DNA of 64,000 nucleotides, from positions 124,001 through 188,000 of the forward strand of contig JAAFJA010000006.1 of NCBI GenBank assembly GCA_013298765.1, read 5' to 3'. Positions 34,724 to 42,886 of this stretch are shown here, piece by piece. The notes below the pieces were generated by a model that saw nothing but the letters and a program-made list of their open reading frames with translations, ran no database searches and had not been told where the DNA came from. Position numbers and translations under genes: made by a program. Positions within the stretch are counted from its first letter, which is position 1, and each line of letters starts with the position of its first letter. The stretch is from Betaproteobacteria bacterium. GTDB lineage: Bacteria > Pseudomonadota > Gammaproteobacteria > Burkholderiales > Casimicrobiaceae.

Positions 34724-35247
34724 TTAACCCTCCACAGAGTTAAGTTTGAAAATCAACTATTTGATTTTGCCGCAGCGCCGAAAGCCCTGCTGTAGCCGGC
34801 TGGAGTGCCACAAATTCCGCGAGAATGGCCCACGGAGCGCCGCAAACTTTTCGTAACCCTATGATTTATTTAAGTTTTTCTGGCTTTTCGCGTTTTCCCT
34901 TACTGGCCGAAATTGACGCAAACGTCACGCTGCTCGCTTTCTGAAGATAACAAATAATTCGGTTACATAGCTTTTTTGCGCGGGCTAAGCGGCGCTTTTT
35001 TTACTTTTCGAGTTAGATTTATTCAGCCTTTAGCCTTGTTTAATAATGGGCTTAGGCGGCTAACCTGTAAATAGAGCGTTGTGTGCGCACAACACGAGGG
35101 CAAACTCCGCCAGGCCAGTCCATCGACATAAATCGGTGTCTGCGACGGGTAGCGAGGGATTGCGACGAACGGAGCGCGGGCGAATCCTAGGGTCCCTATG
35201 CTCGTTTCCTCACGAAAATTCGTTGTCCTATTGATAAGGAAAACTAA
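34724..35247. other. Divergent control region between receptor 1 and S9 peptidase 1
   Basis: 524 AT-richer bases with no gene. It contains the receptor motif at 34854-34868, a related plus-strand site at 34951-34965 (CAAATAA-ttc-GGTTA), a TTTAATAATGGGCTTAGG element at 35039-35056, and the dyad GTTGTG-N4-CACAAC at 35078-35093. GATAAGGA precedes the peptidase ATG. Confidence 0.6.
34854..34868 (-). promoter_or_regulatory. Shared receptor motif, copy 1
   Basis: On the gene strand TAAATCA-tag-GGTTA, 131 bases before the receptor 1 start. The same TAAATCA-N3-GsTTA pattern stands 148-152 bases before receptors 2 and 3. Confidence 0.5.
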
Positions 35248-37275
35248 ATGAAAACTAGAACCTGGGTGGCCCTATTGCTTGCGCCGTTTGCGATGGCTGG
35301 GGTAGTCGCAAACACACCGGCGAGCGGCACCGCGGCCACAGCCGCCCCCGCGCAAATGAGTATCGAAGACATCTGGCGTAACCCGAGCCTGTCGGGGCTT
35401 ACGCTTTCCCGTAGCGGTAAATACCTTGCGGCCACCGCGCCGCACAAGGGCCGCATGAACTTGTTCGTGCTTGATCTCGACACTCGCAAGGGCTCGCTGC
35501 TTACCGCGTTTGAGGACTTCGATGTGCTCGGCGTTACCTGGGTGGAGGACGAGCGACTTCTATTCTCGCTTGGTCAAGCAAATTCACCCACGGGTGCCGG
35601 ACAATTTGATGGTGGTGGCCTATTCGTAGTTAATCGCGACGGATCCACTTTTCGGCGTCTAGCCCCAACGCTACGTGAGGTTCGCAATAGTGGCCAATAC
35701 GTTCTTCGCGGGCTATCTGTGCATCGCACGATTCCGGGCAATACCAACGAAATCATCGCGGAAGGCAACATCACGGCGGCGGATTCGGTGGACCTCTACA
35801 AACTGAATCTCAATACCGGCCGCACGGAATTGCTCACCTCCGGCCGCCCAGCAAGCCTCACGTTTGACTGGATGACGGATAGTAAATTTGTGCCCCGAAT
35901 CACGATTGCAAACGTGAAAGACGAGCTCACGCGGGTGGTGTATTACCGCAAAGACGCTAACTCGCCTTGGGAAGAGATCGCTCGCTACTCGCGAGACAAG
36001 GGTGAAGTGTTTGTCCCGCTCGCGTTTGAGTCCGATGACCGCATGCTGCAAGTCGCCACCAATCGCGGGCGCGATACGATGGCCGTGTTTCGCTATGACC
36101 CGGACACCAAAAAACTCGGCGAACAGATCGCCGCGCATCCACGCTTCGATATGGGCGCGGATTCGCAGGGCCAAGAAGTGCCGGGCGTGGTTTGGGATTC
36201 GCGCGAAAACAAGATTCTTGGCTATCGCGTGAACGGCGACATTCCAGAAACGGTTTGGATTGATGAAGCCCGTGCTCGCGTGCAGAAAACGCTCGATACC
36301 GCGCTTCCAGGCATGGTGAACAGCTTTCAACGTACGCCCGATGGCAAACGATTCCTGGTGAGCTCATACTCCGACACGAAGCCGCGCCGCTTCTACTTAT
36401 ACGACGAAGCGAAACGCACGCTTGAGGAAATCGGTGCCGCGCAACCGTGGTTAGACGGCAAGCTTACCCAGCAGCGTCCAATTCGCTACAAAACACGTGA
36501 TGGCCTCGAAATTCCTGGCTATTTGTTCCTGCCACGTGATTACAAAGAAGGCACGAAACTGCCCACAGTCGTCCACATTCATGGCGGCCCAACCGCGCGC
36601 GCTGACACCTACGGGAGTGGTTTCGGCGTTCTAGAAGGACAACTTTTCGCCTCGCGCGGCTACGCGGTCATCGTTCCGAACTTCCGCATCACTCCGGGAT
36701 TTGGGCAAAAAATCTATCAATCCGGGTTTGGAACAATCGGACGCCAAATGTCGGAAGATCATGAAGATGCAGCGAAATGGGCGGTGGATCAAGGTTTCGC
36801 TGATCCAAAGCGCATGTGCATTTCCGGCGCGAGCTACGGAGGCTACGCGGCACTACAAGCGATGGTGAAAACCCCAGATTTGTTTAAGTGCGCTGTGGCC
36901 GGCCTCGCAGTGACCGACTTGGTTTATCAGAATACCTCGCTCGACACCGACTACGTGAGCTCCCCTGCAGCAGTTGATTTCTGGAAGGCAATCATTGGCA
37001 CGACCGACCTTCGCTCGCAGCTGGTACGCGACATCTCGCCGGTCAACAACGCTTCGAAAATTAAGGGCGCAGTGTTCCTCTATGCAGGTCAAGACGATGT
37101 GCGTGTTCCGATCGATCAAGTCAATCGAATGGATCGCGCCCTGCGCGCCGCAGGCAACCCGCCGAAAGCCTACGTCGTCAAGGCCAAAGAAGGCCACGGC
37201 TTCGGTCGCCTAGAAAACAACGTGGATCTTTATACGCAGGTTCTTGCATTCTTGAAGGAACACATTGGAAACTAA
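35248..37275 (+). CDS. Secreted S9-family peptidase 1 (prolyl oligopeptidase fold)
   Basis: A 675-residue exported serine peptidase: signal peptide (LLLAPFAMAGVVA), a beta-propeller N-terminal domain (about residues 35-390) and an alpha/beta-hydrolase C-terminal domain. The catalytic triad is visible: Ser about 529 in GASYGGYAA, Asp about 617 in GQDDVRVP and His about 650 in EGHGFGR; an oxyanion HGGP motif is present (HIHGGPTARAD). Such enzymes cut di- or tripeptides from short peptides, often in the periplasm. The next gene is a close paralogue, and receptors flank both. Confidence 0.92.
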   Translation: MKTRTWVALLLAPFAMAGVVANTPASGTAATAAPAQMSIEDIWRNPSLSGLTLSRSGKYLAATAPHKGRMNLFVLDLDTRKGSLLTAFEDFDVLGVTWVEDERLLFSLGQANSPTGAGQFDGGGLFVVNRDGSTFRRLAPTLREVRNSGQYVLRGLSVHRTIPGNTNEIIAEGNITAADSVDLYKLNLNTGRTELLTSGRPASLTFDWMTDSKFVPRITIANVKDELTRVVYYRKDANSPWEEIARYSRDKGEVFVPLAFESDDRMLQVATNRGRDTMAVFRYDPDTKKLGEQIAAHPRFDMGADSQGQEVPGVVWDSRENKILGYRVNGDIPETVWIDEARARVQKTLDTALPGMVNSFQRTPDGKRFLVSSYSDTKPRRFYLYDEAKRTLEEIGAAQPWLDGKLTQQRPIRYKTRDGLEIPGYLFLPRDYKEGTKLPTVVHIHGGPTARADTYGSGFGVLEGQLFASRGYAVIVPNFRITPGFGQKIYQSGFGTIGRQMSEDHEDAAKWAVDQGFADPKRMCISGASYGGYAALQAMVKTPDLFKCAVAGLAVTDLVYQNTSLDTDYVSSPAAVDFWKAIIGTTDLRSQLVRDISPVNNASKIKGAVFLYAGQDDVRVPIDQVNRMDRALRAAGNPPKAYVVKAKEGHGFGRLENNVDLYTQVLAFLKEHIGN

Positions 37276-37350
37276 ACTTCAACGGCTTACGGTGCGCACC
37301 AAACGCTGCGCAACGCTTATGCTTCAGCGACACCAACCGAACATCAACTC

Positions 37351-39360
37351 ATGAGAAAACTTTCAGTTATTGCGCTTCTTGCGCTCGCCGCTTCGGCACC
37401 TACTTTGTCGTACGCGCAAGCGCCAACTGCGAAGGCAGGCGACAGTATTGCATCGCTCGAGGAGCTATTCCGCCTACCCACGCTCGCAAACGTTTCGCTT
37501 TCTCGAAGCGGAAAGTACCTCGCCGCAACAACCCCAAAAAGCGGCAAGATGAACCTACTGGTGATGGAACTCGCTACTAGGAAAGGAACGCTGATCACCG
37601 GATTCGACGACTTCGACGTGGTCGACGTAAATTGGGTTGGTGATGAACGCTTAACCTTCTCGCTGGGCCAAGCGAACTCCCCGACGGGTGCGGGACAATT
37701 TAACGGAGGCGGACTGTTTGTCGTAAGCCGTGATGGCGGAAACGCGAAACGTATCGCGCCGACCGTTGGTGAATCGCGCGCCAGGAGACAGGTACATCGA
37801 TCACTCGATTTCTTCAGAGCGATTCCTGGGAACACCGACGAGATTATTGCGTCGGGAAACATGACCAGCGCTGATTCAACCGATCTCTATCGATTGAACC
37901 TCAACACGGGTCGCACCACGCTTCTGACCGCTGGTCGCCCTTCTGACTTGACGGGTGGATGGCTCATCGATCAAAACCAGGTGCCACGTGTCGTCTCGGC
38001 CGGCATTCGAGACGAAATCACGCGAGTAATTTATTACCGCGCCTCGGCTGATGCGCCCTGGGTGGAATTAACACGCTTCTCGCGCGACAAAGGCGAGGTT
38101 TTTGTTCCGCTGAGCGTCGATAGCAACAACCAGATGTTGGTCGCTACGAACCGCGGCCGCGACACGATGGCTGTCTACCGTTATGACCCGGCGACTAAAT
38201 CGCTTGGGGAACTAGTGGCGAGCCATCCGCGCTATGACATGGGCGCAAATACTCAAGGCGAGAGCGTGCCAGGCGCGCTGTTCGATCCAGAGACGCGCAA
38301 ACTGCTGGGATTCCGTGTCGACGCGGACAAACTTGAAACGGTGTGGGTCGACGAAGGTCGAGCGAAAACGCAAAAAATGATCGACTCGGCACTGCCAGAT
38401 ACGATCAATACCTTTGTGCGCACTACGGGCGACACGTTGCTTGTCTCAAGCTTTTCAGACGTGAAGTCGGCGCGTTGGTATTTGCTGGACGAAGCGAAGC
38501 GCACGCTTGAAGAGATCGGCGCAGCGCGGCCTTGGCTCGATGGAAAGCTCGTTCAACAGCGTCCGTTCATGTTTAAGACGCGGGACGGACTGGAGATTCC
38601 TGGCTATTTGTTCCTGCCAAAAAACTACAAGGAAGGCACGCGTCTCCCAACGATCGTTCACATTCACGGCGGTCCGTTCGCGCGCGCGGATCGCTTCGGT
38701 AGCGGCTTCGGTTATTCCGAAGGTCAGGTATTCGCGGCTAGAGGTTACGCAGTGGTCGTTCCGAACTTCCGAATCACACCAGGGTTTGGCGGAAAAATCT
38801 ACGCCGCTGGCTTTGGCACCGTGGGGCGACAAATGTCCGAAGACCATGAGGACGCGCTCGCATGGGCTGTCGCCAACGGATATACCGATCCGAAGCGTGC
38901 TTGCATCTCTGGCGCGAGCTACGGCGGCTACGCTGCCCTGCATGCGCTGGTGAAGACCCCGGATCTCTTTAAGTGCGCTATCGCAGGCCTCGCTGTGACG
39001 GACTATAAGTACCAGTTAACGACCCCTGATGGTGACACTTATGGCAGCACTGCTGGCGTTGACTTCTGGAAAGCCGTTCTAGGTACGCGCGATTTAGATT
39101 CCGATCTCATCAAGCAGATATCACCCGTAAATCATGCCAACAAGATGAAGGCGCCGGTCTACCTGTACGCTGGGCTCGACGACATTCGCGTACCCATTGA
39201 TCAAATCAATCGGATGGCGCGTAACTTAGAGCGTGCCGGCAATGCCCCAAAAGGGTATATGGTCAAGGCGAAGGAGGGGCACGGGTTCGGGCGATCCGAA
39301 AACCGCGTTGAACTCTATAACGAGCTGTTGAAATTCGTTAAGGAAAGCATCGGTGAGTAA
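37351..39360 (+). CDS. Secreted S9-family peptidase 2, tandem paralogue
   Basis: A 669-residue paralogue of the preceding peptidase with the same plan: signal peptide (LLALAASAPTLSYAQ), propeller, then hydrolase with Ser about 523 (GASYGGYAA), Asp in GLDDIRVP and His in EGHGFGR. Long identical stretches (LTFSLGQANSPTGAGQF, RTLEEIGAA..WLDGKL, TRDGLEIPGYLFLP) show a tandem duplication that then diverged mostly in the propeller. The gap is only 75 bases without a terminator, so the two are probably co-transcribed. Confidence 0.92.
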   Translation: MRKLSVIALLALAASAPTLSYAQAPTAKAGDSIASLEELFRLPTLANVSLSRSGKYLAATTPKSGKMNLLVMELATRKGTLITGFDDFDVVDVNWVGDERLTFSLGQANSPTGAGQFNGGGLFVVSRDGGNAKRIAPTVGESRARRQVHRSLDFFRAIPGNTDEIIASGNMTSADSTDLYRLNLNTGRTTLLTAGRPSDLTGGWLIDQNQVPRVVSAGIRDEITRVIYYRASADAPWVELTRFSRDKGEVFVPLSVDSNNQMLVATNRGRDTMAVYRYDPATKSLGELVASHPRYDMGANTQGESVPGALFDPETRKLLGFRVDADKLETVWVDEGRAKTQKMIDSALPDTINTFVRTTGDTLLVSSFSDVKSARWYLLDEAKRTLEEIGAARPWLDGKLVQQRPFMFKTRDGLEIPGYLFLPKNYKEGTRLPTIVHIHGGPFARADRFGSGFGYSEGQVFAARGYAVVVPNFRITPGFGGKIYAAGFGTVGRQMSEDHEDALAWAVANGYTDPKRACISGASYGGYAALHALVKTPDLFKCAIAGLAVTDYKYQLTTPDGDTYGSTAGVDFWKAVLGTRDLDSDLIKQISPVNHANKMKAPVYLYAGLDDIRVPIDQINRMARNLERAGNAPKGYMVKAKEGHGFGRSENRVELYNELLKFVKESIGE

Positions 39361-39381
39361 CTGACGCAAAACTCAAAAAAG

Positions 39382-39406
39382 AAGGGCCTTAGGGCCCTTT
39401 TCTTTT
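39382..39406 (+). terminator. Terminator of the S9 peptidase pair
   Basis: AAGGGCC/GGCCCTT stem with a 4-base loop, preceded by AAAAAAG and followed by TTCTTTTG, 21 bases after the stop. Confidence 0.85.
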
Positions 39407-39629
39407 GTTTATGACTGTTGGTGCAGAGCTCTTCGGGGTAACAGCGCAAACGAATCAGGTTGCACTAGGGCCATGCTGTTTTCCGCAGGTTTCCATCGGG
39501 CGTTGGAGCATCGCAACTCGAGCAAATGAACGAATAGCAAATCCGCTCGAAATAGATGCACGGCGATTGCGCCGTTCTCGTTTACGGCACCGCTCTATTA
39601 GGTCAACAAGGGCAACTTCTGCGGTGCAA

Positions 39630-39658
39630 AAAAAAAGGGAGCCGAAGCTCCCTTTTTC
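39630..39658 (-). terminator. Terminator of receptor 2
   Basis: GGGAGC-CGAA-GCTCCC hairpin with a tetraloop; on the minus strand it is followed by a run of at least nine T, 20-odd bases after the receptor stop. Confidence 0.88.
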
Positions 39659-39676
39659 GTCTGCGCACTTGCCGAA

Positions 39677-42442
39677 TTAACGGAACTTGTACGACAAACC
39701 AGCGCGGATCGCACGACCACGCACGTCAAACTGCGTGAAGTCGTAGAGGAACGTTGCCGATGAACCTGGATCGTACGGTGGCTTCTTGTCAGCAAGGTTG
39801 ATCACCGACGCGCGAACGGTCAGGTCCTTGTTGAATTCGTAGCCAGCCGACAGATCAAACGTTGTACGCGATCCAGCACGGGTTGGGTAAACACCGGTTT
39901 GGAAGCGTGGGTCGTTGGTCGTCGCGAAGAACGATGCGCCGAGGAGCCCTTGATAGAGGCTGTGCGTGTAGTTCGCGGTCAGCGTGGTGTTCCAAGGGCC
40001 ACGTGTGAAATCAACCGAAGCGTAGCCGCGTACGCGAGGCAGCGAGCCATTCACATCGTTGCGACCTACCGCGGTCGAGCCTTCAACATCAAACTTCTCG
40101 ATGTACGAGCCACCTGCACGTACCCCGAAGCGACCGAGTTCCGTGTTGAAGCGGAAGTTCATGTCGAGGTCAAGACCCTGGGTCTTCACTTCGTTGAGGT
40201 TCGTGTAGTTCGTCGATACCGAAACAATGTTGTTCGTTACGGGGTCACGGGTGACCGTGCCTTGGCGAACGCCATTGATGATGCCGTTGTTGTTCACAAG
40301 CGTTTGGAAGCCGTAGGAGCTGATTTGATCAGTCCATTTCAACTGATACCACGTGATACCAATGTTGAGATCGCGCGTAGGCTCGATCACGGCACCGATG
40401 GTGCTGCTCTTTGATTTCTCAGCGCGCAGATTTGGGTTACCTGCGAATACGCCAGAGATGTTGATACCCGTTTGGCTAGTCACTGGGTCGTTCACTTGAA
40501 CGAAGAAGGTAGCGACCGATGGCGAAATCTCAGGCAGCGTTGGCGCACGGAAACCTTCACCCCAGTTGCCGCGAATCACGAGCTGTGGCGATACTTTCCA
40601 CTTCAAACCCACTTTAGGCACGGTTGAGTTGCCGTAATCGCTGTAGCGATCCGAGCGAACTGCGAGCTGGCCTTCGAGTGAACGAAGGATCGGCAAGCCC
40701 ACTTCAGCGAACACAGCGGTGCTGTTGCGATCGCCGTTAGTGCGGGTGATGCCTTGGCCGAGGACCAGACCGCCGAGAGCGATCGCCGCTGGAGAATCAT
40801 TGAGCTTCTCGCTACGGTACTCAGCACCTACTGCGAGGCCGACGTTGCCGCCAGGAAGGCGCAGGCCGCTGATCTCGGTGGATGCACGGGTATCGACAAA
40901 GAACAACTCAGACTCTGACTGACGGTCAAAGTTAGCGCGGATCGAATTGCGAACCGCAGCGCTATTGCCCGATGAGTTGTTGAGGTTGTAGGTCGACGCG
41001 GTTGACGTAGGCACAGGTGGCTGCGCTGCAGTTGAAATACCAAATGCCGAGCTCACGCCGTCGATACGAAGGCGATTGAAGTTCGACGAGGTGACTTCGT
41101 TTTTCGACCAACCGACTGCAGTTTCGCCATCCCAGCTGCCGACGTTCCACTTCACGCCCGCAAGAGCACGCAGCGTGTCGGATTTGATGCTGGTGTCGCG
41201 GGTGCCCATGTCGTTCAATGCGCCAGCGTAGCGTGCGATTGAGTTAAATGGGTTTCCGGCAACGCCTGGAGCAAAGTTAACGGTATAGGTGAATGGACGG
41301 AGACCTACAGCAGTTTGTGTAAGACCTGTCGTATTGAAAAACGGCTGAGTAAAGACCTGACGGCTCTTTACTTGCGAGATTCCCAGCTCAGCGAAACCTT
41401 GCAACGATGGCGAGATTTCGAGGGTGCCGCGGAGCAGGCCGCCTAGACGCTCTGTTTCTGGCAGCGCCGTGATCGCCTTGTTTTGATCGTACGTACAGAA
41501 CGTGTTGGTCTCGGCTGCACGCGCGGTGAACGCTGCAATGTTTGCCGCACTCTGGTTGGTCGAGAGATTGATCAAACCTGCTGCAACTGCCTGCGGGCCG
41601 TTCATCACGGTACCACCTGCAGCGGCACAGTTGTCAACAGCGCGGAAGTTTTGTGTTGCTGCACCAGCAGCGGTGAACTGCTGCCACGTGCCGAGGCCCG
41701 TGAGGTTCACGAAATTACGACCGCCGTCTTGACCGCGGAAGTCACGCGTCTTGCCGAACTCGGTGTCGGACAACAGCACGAGATCGCGCTTGTAGTAATC
41801 AACGACGCCGAGAACCGAGAAACGGTCGCGCGCGAGGTCACCGAAGCCGCCCGTCAATGCAAAACGGTAGTCGTTTTTGCCTGCGGCTTCGCCTGCGCTT
41901 GCGGCGATTTCCACGCCTTTATAGTCTTTGCGAAGGATGACGTTAACTACGCCTGCGATCGCGTCGGAGCCGTAAATGGCCGATGCGCCGTCTTTCAGGA
42001 CTTCGATACGCTCAACGGCGCTCGAAGGAATCGAGTTCAAGTCAACAAACGTGTCTTGCAGGTTTTGTGCAAAACCGTAGCCAGCGGTACGGCGACCGTT
42101 GATCAAGACGAGCGTTGCCTTTTGGCCCAGGCCGCGCAGCGAGATGCCAGATGCGCCAGGTGCGAAGCTGTTTGAAAAGCTCTCGTTGTAGCTGTTACCG
42201 CTGTTTGCGGGAACGTTACGGAGCACTTCAGCGATCGTCGGTTGGCCCGACTTTTCGATCTGTTCACGCGTAATCACGTCGACCGGTGCAACAGTCTCCG
42301 TATCCACACGCTTGATGTTCGAACCGGTCACTTCGACCTTTTCGACTTTTTGCGGTTGCTGAGGTTGGGTTTGCGCGACGGCAAAGCCCGAGGCAATAAA
42401 CGTTGCCGCGATGGCAACTGCCAGCTGTTTCTTTTGGATCAT
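39677..42442 (-). CDS. TonB-dependent receptor 2
   Basis: A 921-residue outer-membrane receptor: signal IQKKQLAVAIAATFIASGFAVAQ, plug start VEKVEVTGSNIKRVDTET, motifs SLRGLGQKATLVLINGRRTAGYGFAQNLQ and AVERIEVLKDGASAIYGSDAIAGVVNVILRKDYKG, barrel ending GLSYKFR. The start at 42442 gives a clean signal peptide; 42502 would add 20 odd residues. The leader residues KKQLAVAIAATF and a 36-bp upstream block are shared with receptor 3, so these two are recent relatives. Ligand unknown; peptide-related from context. Confidence 0.93.
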   Translation of the reverse strand: MIQKKQLAVAIAATFIASGFAVAQTQPQQPQKVEKVEVTGSNIKRVDTETVAPVDVITREQIEKSGQPTIAEVLRNVPANSGNSYNESFSNSFAPGASGISLRGLGQKATLVLINGRRTAGYGFAQNLQDTFVDLNSIPSSAVERIEVLKDGASAIYGSDAIAGVVNVILRKDYKGVEIAASAGEAAGKNDYRFALTGGFGDLARDRFSVLGVVDYYKRDLVLLSDTEFGKTRDFRGQDGGRNFVNLTGLGTWQQFTAAGAATQNFRAVDNCAAAGGTVMNGPQAVAAGLINLSTNQSAANIAAFTARAAETNTFCTYDQNKAITALPETERLGGLLRGTLEISPSLQGFAELGISQVKSRQVFTQPFFNTTGLTQTAVGLRPFTYTVNFAPGVAGNPFNSIARYAGALNDMGTRDTSIKSDTLRALAGVKWNVGSWDGETAVGWSKNEVTSSNFNRLRIDGVSSAFGISTAAQPPVPTSTASTYNLNNSSGNSAAVRNSIRANFDRQSESELFFVDTRASTEISGLRLPGGNVGLAVGAEYRSEKLNDSPAAIALGGLVLGQGITRTNGDRNSTAVFAEVGLPILRSLEGQLAVRSDRYSDYGNSTVPKVGLKWKVSPQLVIRGNWGEGFRAPTLPEISPSVATFFVQVNDPVTSQTGINISGVFAGNPNLRAEKSKSSTIGAVIEPTRDLNIGITWYQLKWTDQISSYGFQTLVNNNGIINGVRQGTVTRDPVTNNIVSVSTNYTNLNEVKTQGLDLDMNFRFNTELGRFGVRAGGSYIEKFDVEGSTAVGRNDVNGSLPRVRGYASVDFTRGPWNTTLTANYTHSLYQGLLGASFFATTNDPRFQTGVYPTRAGSRTTFDLSAGYEFNKDLTVRASVINLADKKPPYDPGSSATFLYDFTQFDVRGRAIRAGLSYKFR

Positions 42443-42460
42443 GGCCACTTTTCCAAGCTT

Positions 42461-42504
42461 GTCCGGTTGGACGGTTGATAAACGACCTCTAAATTTTGTC
42501 ATCG
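42461..42504 (-). promoter_or_regulatory. Leader block of receptor 2 shared with receptor 3
   Basis: 20 identical bases ggacggttgataaacgacct (plus-strand reading, 42469-42488), 8 variable bases, then tgtcatcg (42497-42504); the same arrangement with the same spacing lies before receptor 3. On the gene strand the block ends in a GTCC-aacc-GGAC hairpin (42461-42472) about 19 bases before the ATG. Confidence 0.6.
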
Positions 42505-42593
42505 CTTAGCAACAAGCCCCGGATAGGACGGCAGTCGTTTAAATCCTAGGCAAGCGAGCCCAACTAGTTGGCGAGTGCTCACAAATAATCTCA

Positions 42594-42608
42594 TAACCAA
42601 TTGATTTA
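42594..42608 (-). promoter_or_regulatory. Shared receptor motif, copy 2
   Basis: Gene-strand TAAATCA-att-GGTTA, 152 bases before the receptor 2 start. Confidence 0.5.
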
Positions 42609-42763
42609 CAATGCTATTTTCGACGAGAACAGTTCAAAACTGAGCTTCGGCTTGTGCCTCATTCTCCGACTCCTCCGCGAAGAATCTCAAAGTGAATTAG
42701 GCTTATTTCGCTCGATTAAACTGGGGCTAGGTGACGATTTAGACGCGAGTCAATAAAATATAA

Positions 42764-42801
42764 AAAACGCTGAGAACCCCAAAATGAGGCCTCTCAGCGT
42801 T
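42764..42801 (-). terminator. Terminator of receptor 3
   Basis: AACGCTGAGA (42766-42775) pairs with TCTCAGCGTT (42792-42801) around 16 bases; on the minus strand TTTTTTATATTTTATT follows. It lies about 85 bases after the receptor 3 stop. Confidence 0.8.
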
Positions 42802-42886
42802 AGATGCTTTTTCGACTCGTTGCAGCGTTACAACAAAGAACTACATCGAGCTCGCCGACGCGTAGGCATCGGCGAAAAGCGGGCGT

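Larger units (their letters stand above)
39361..39676. other. Convergent gap between S9 peptidase 2 and receptor 2
   Basis: 316 bases holding two terminators, one for each converging transcript; between them (39404-39635) no gene, repeat or RNA is evident. Confidence 0.6.
42443..42886. other. Gap between receptors 3 and 2 with control elements
   Basis: 444 bases: leader block at 42461-42504, shared motif at 42594-42608, a CGATTAAACTGGGGCTAG element at 42713-42730 and the terminator of receptor 3 at 42764-42801. No coding sequence. Confidence 0.6.

Noticed and set aside
41483-42175. 230-codon frame antisense to receptor 2 (similar frames lie opposite receptors 1 and 3)
   Set aside because: Typical antisense shadows of long GC-rich genes; no domains.
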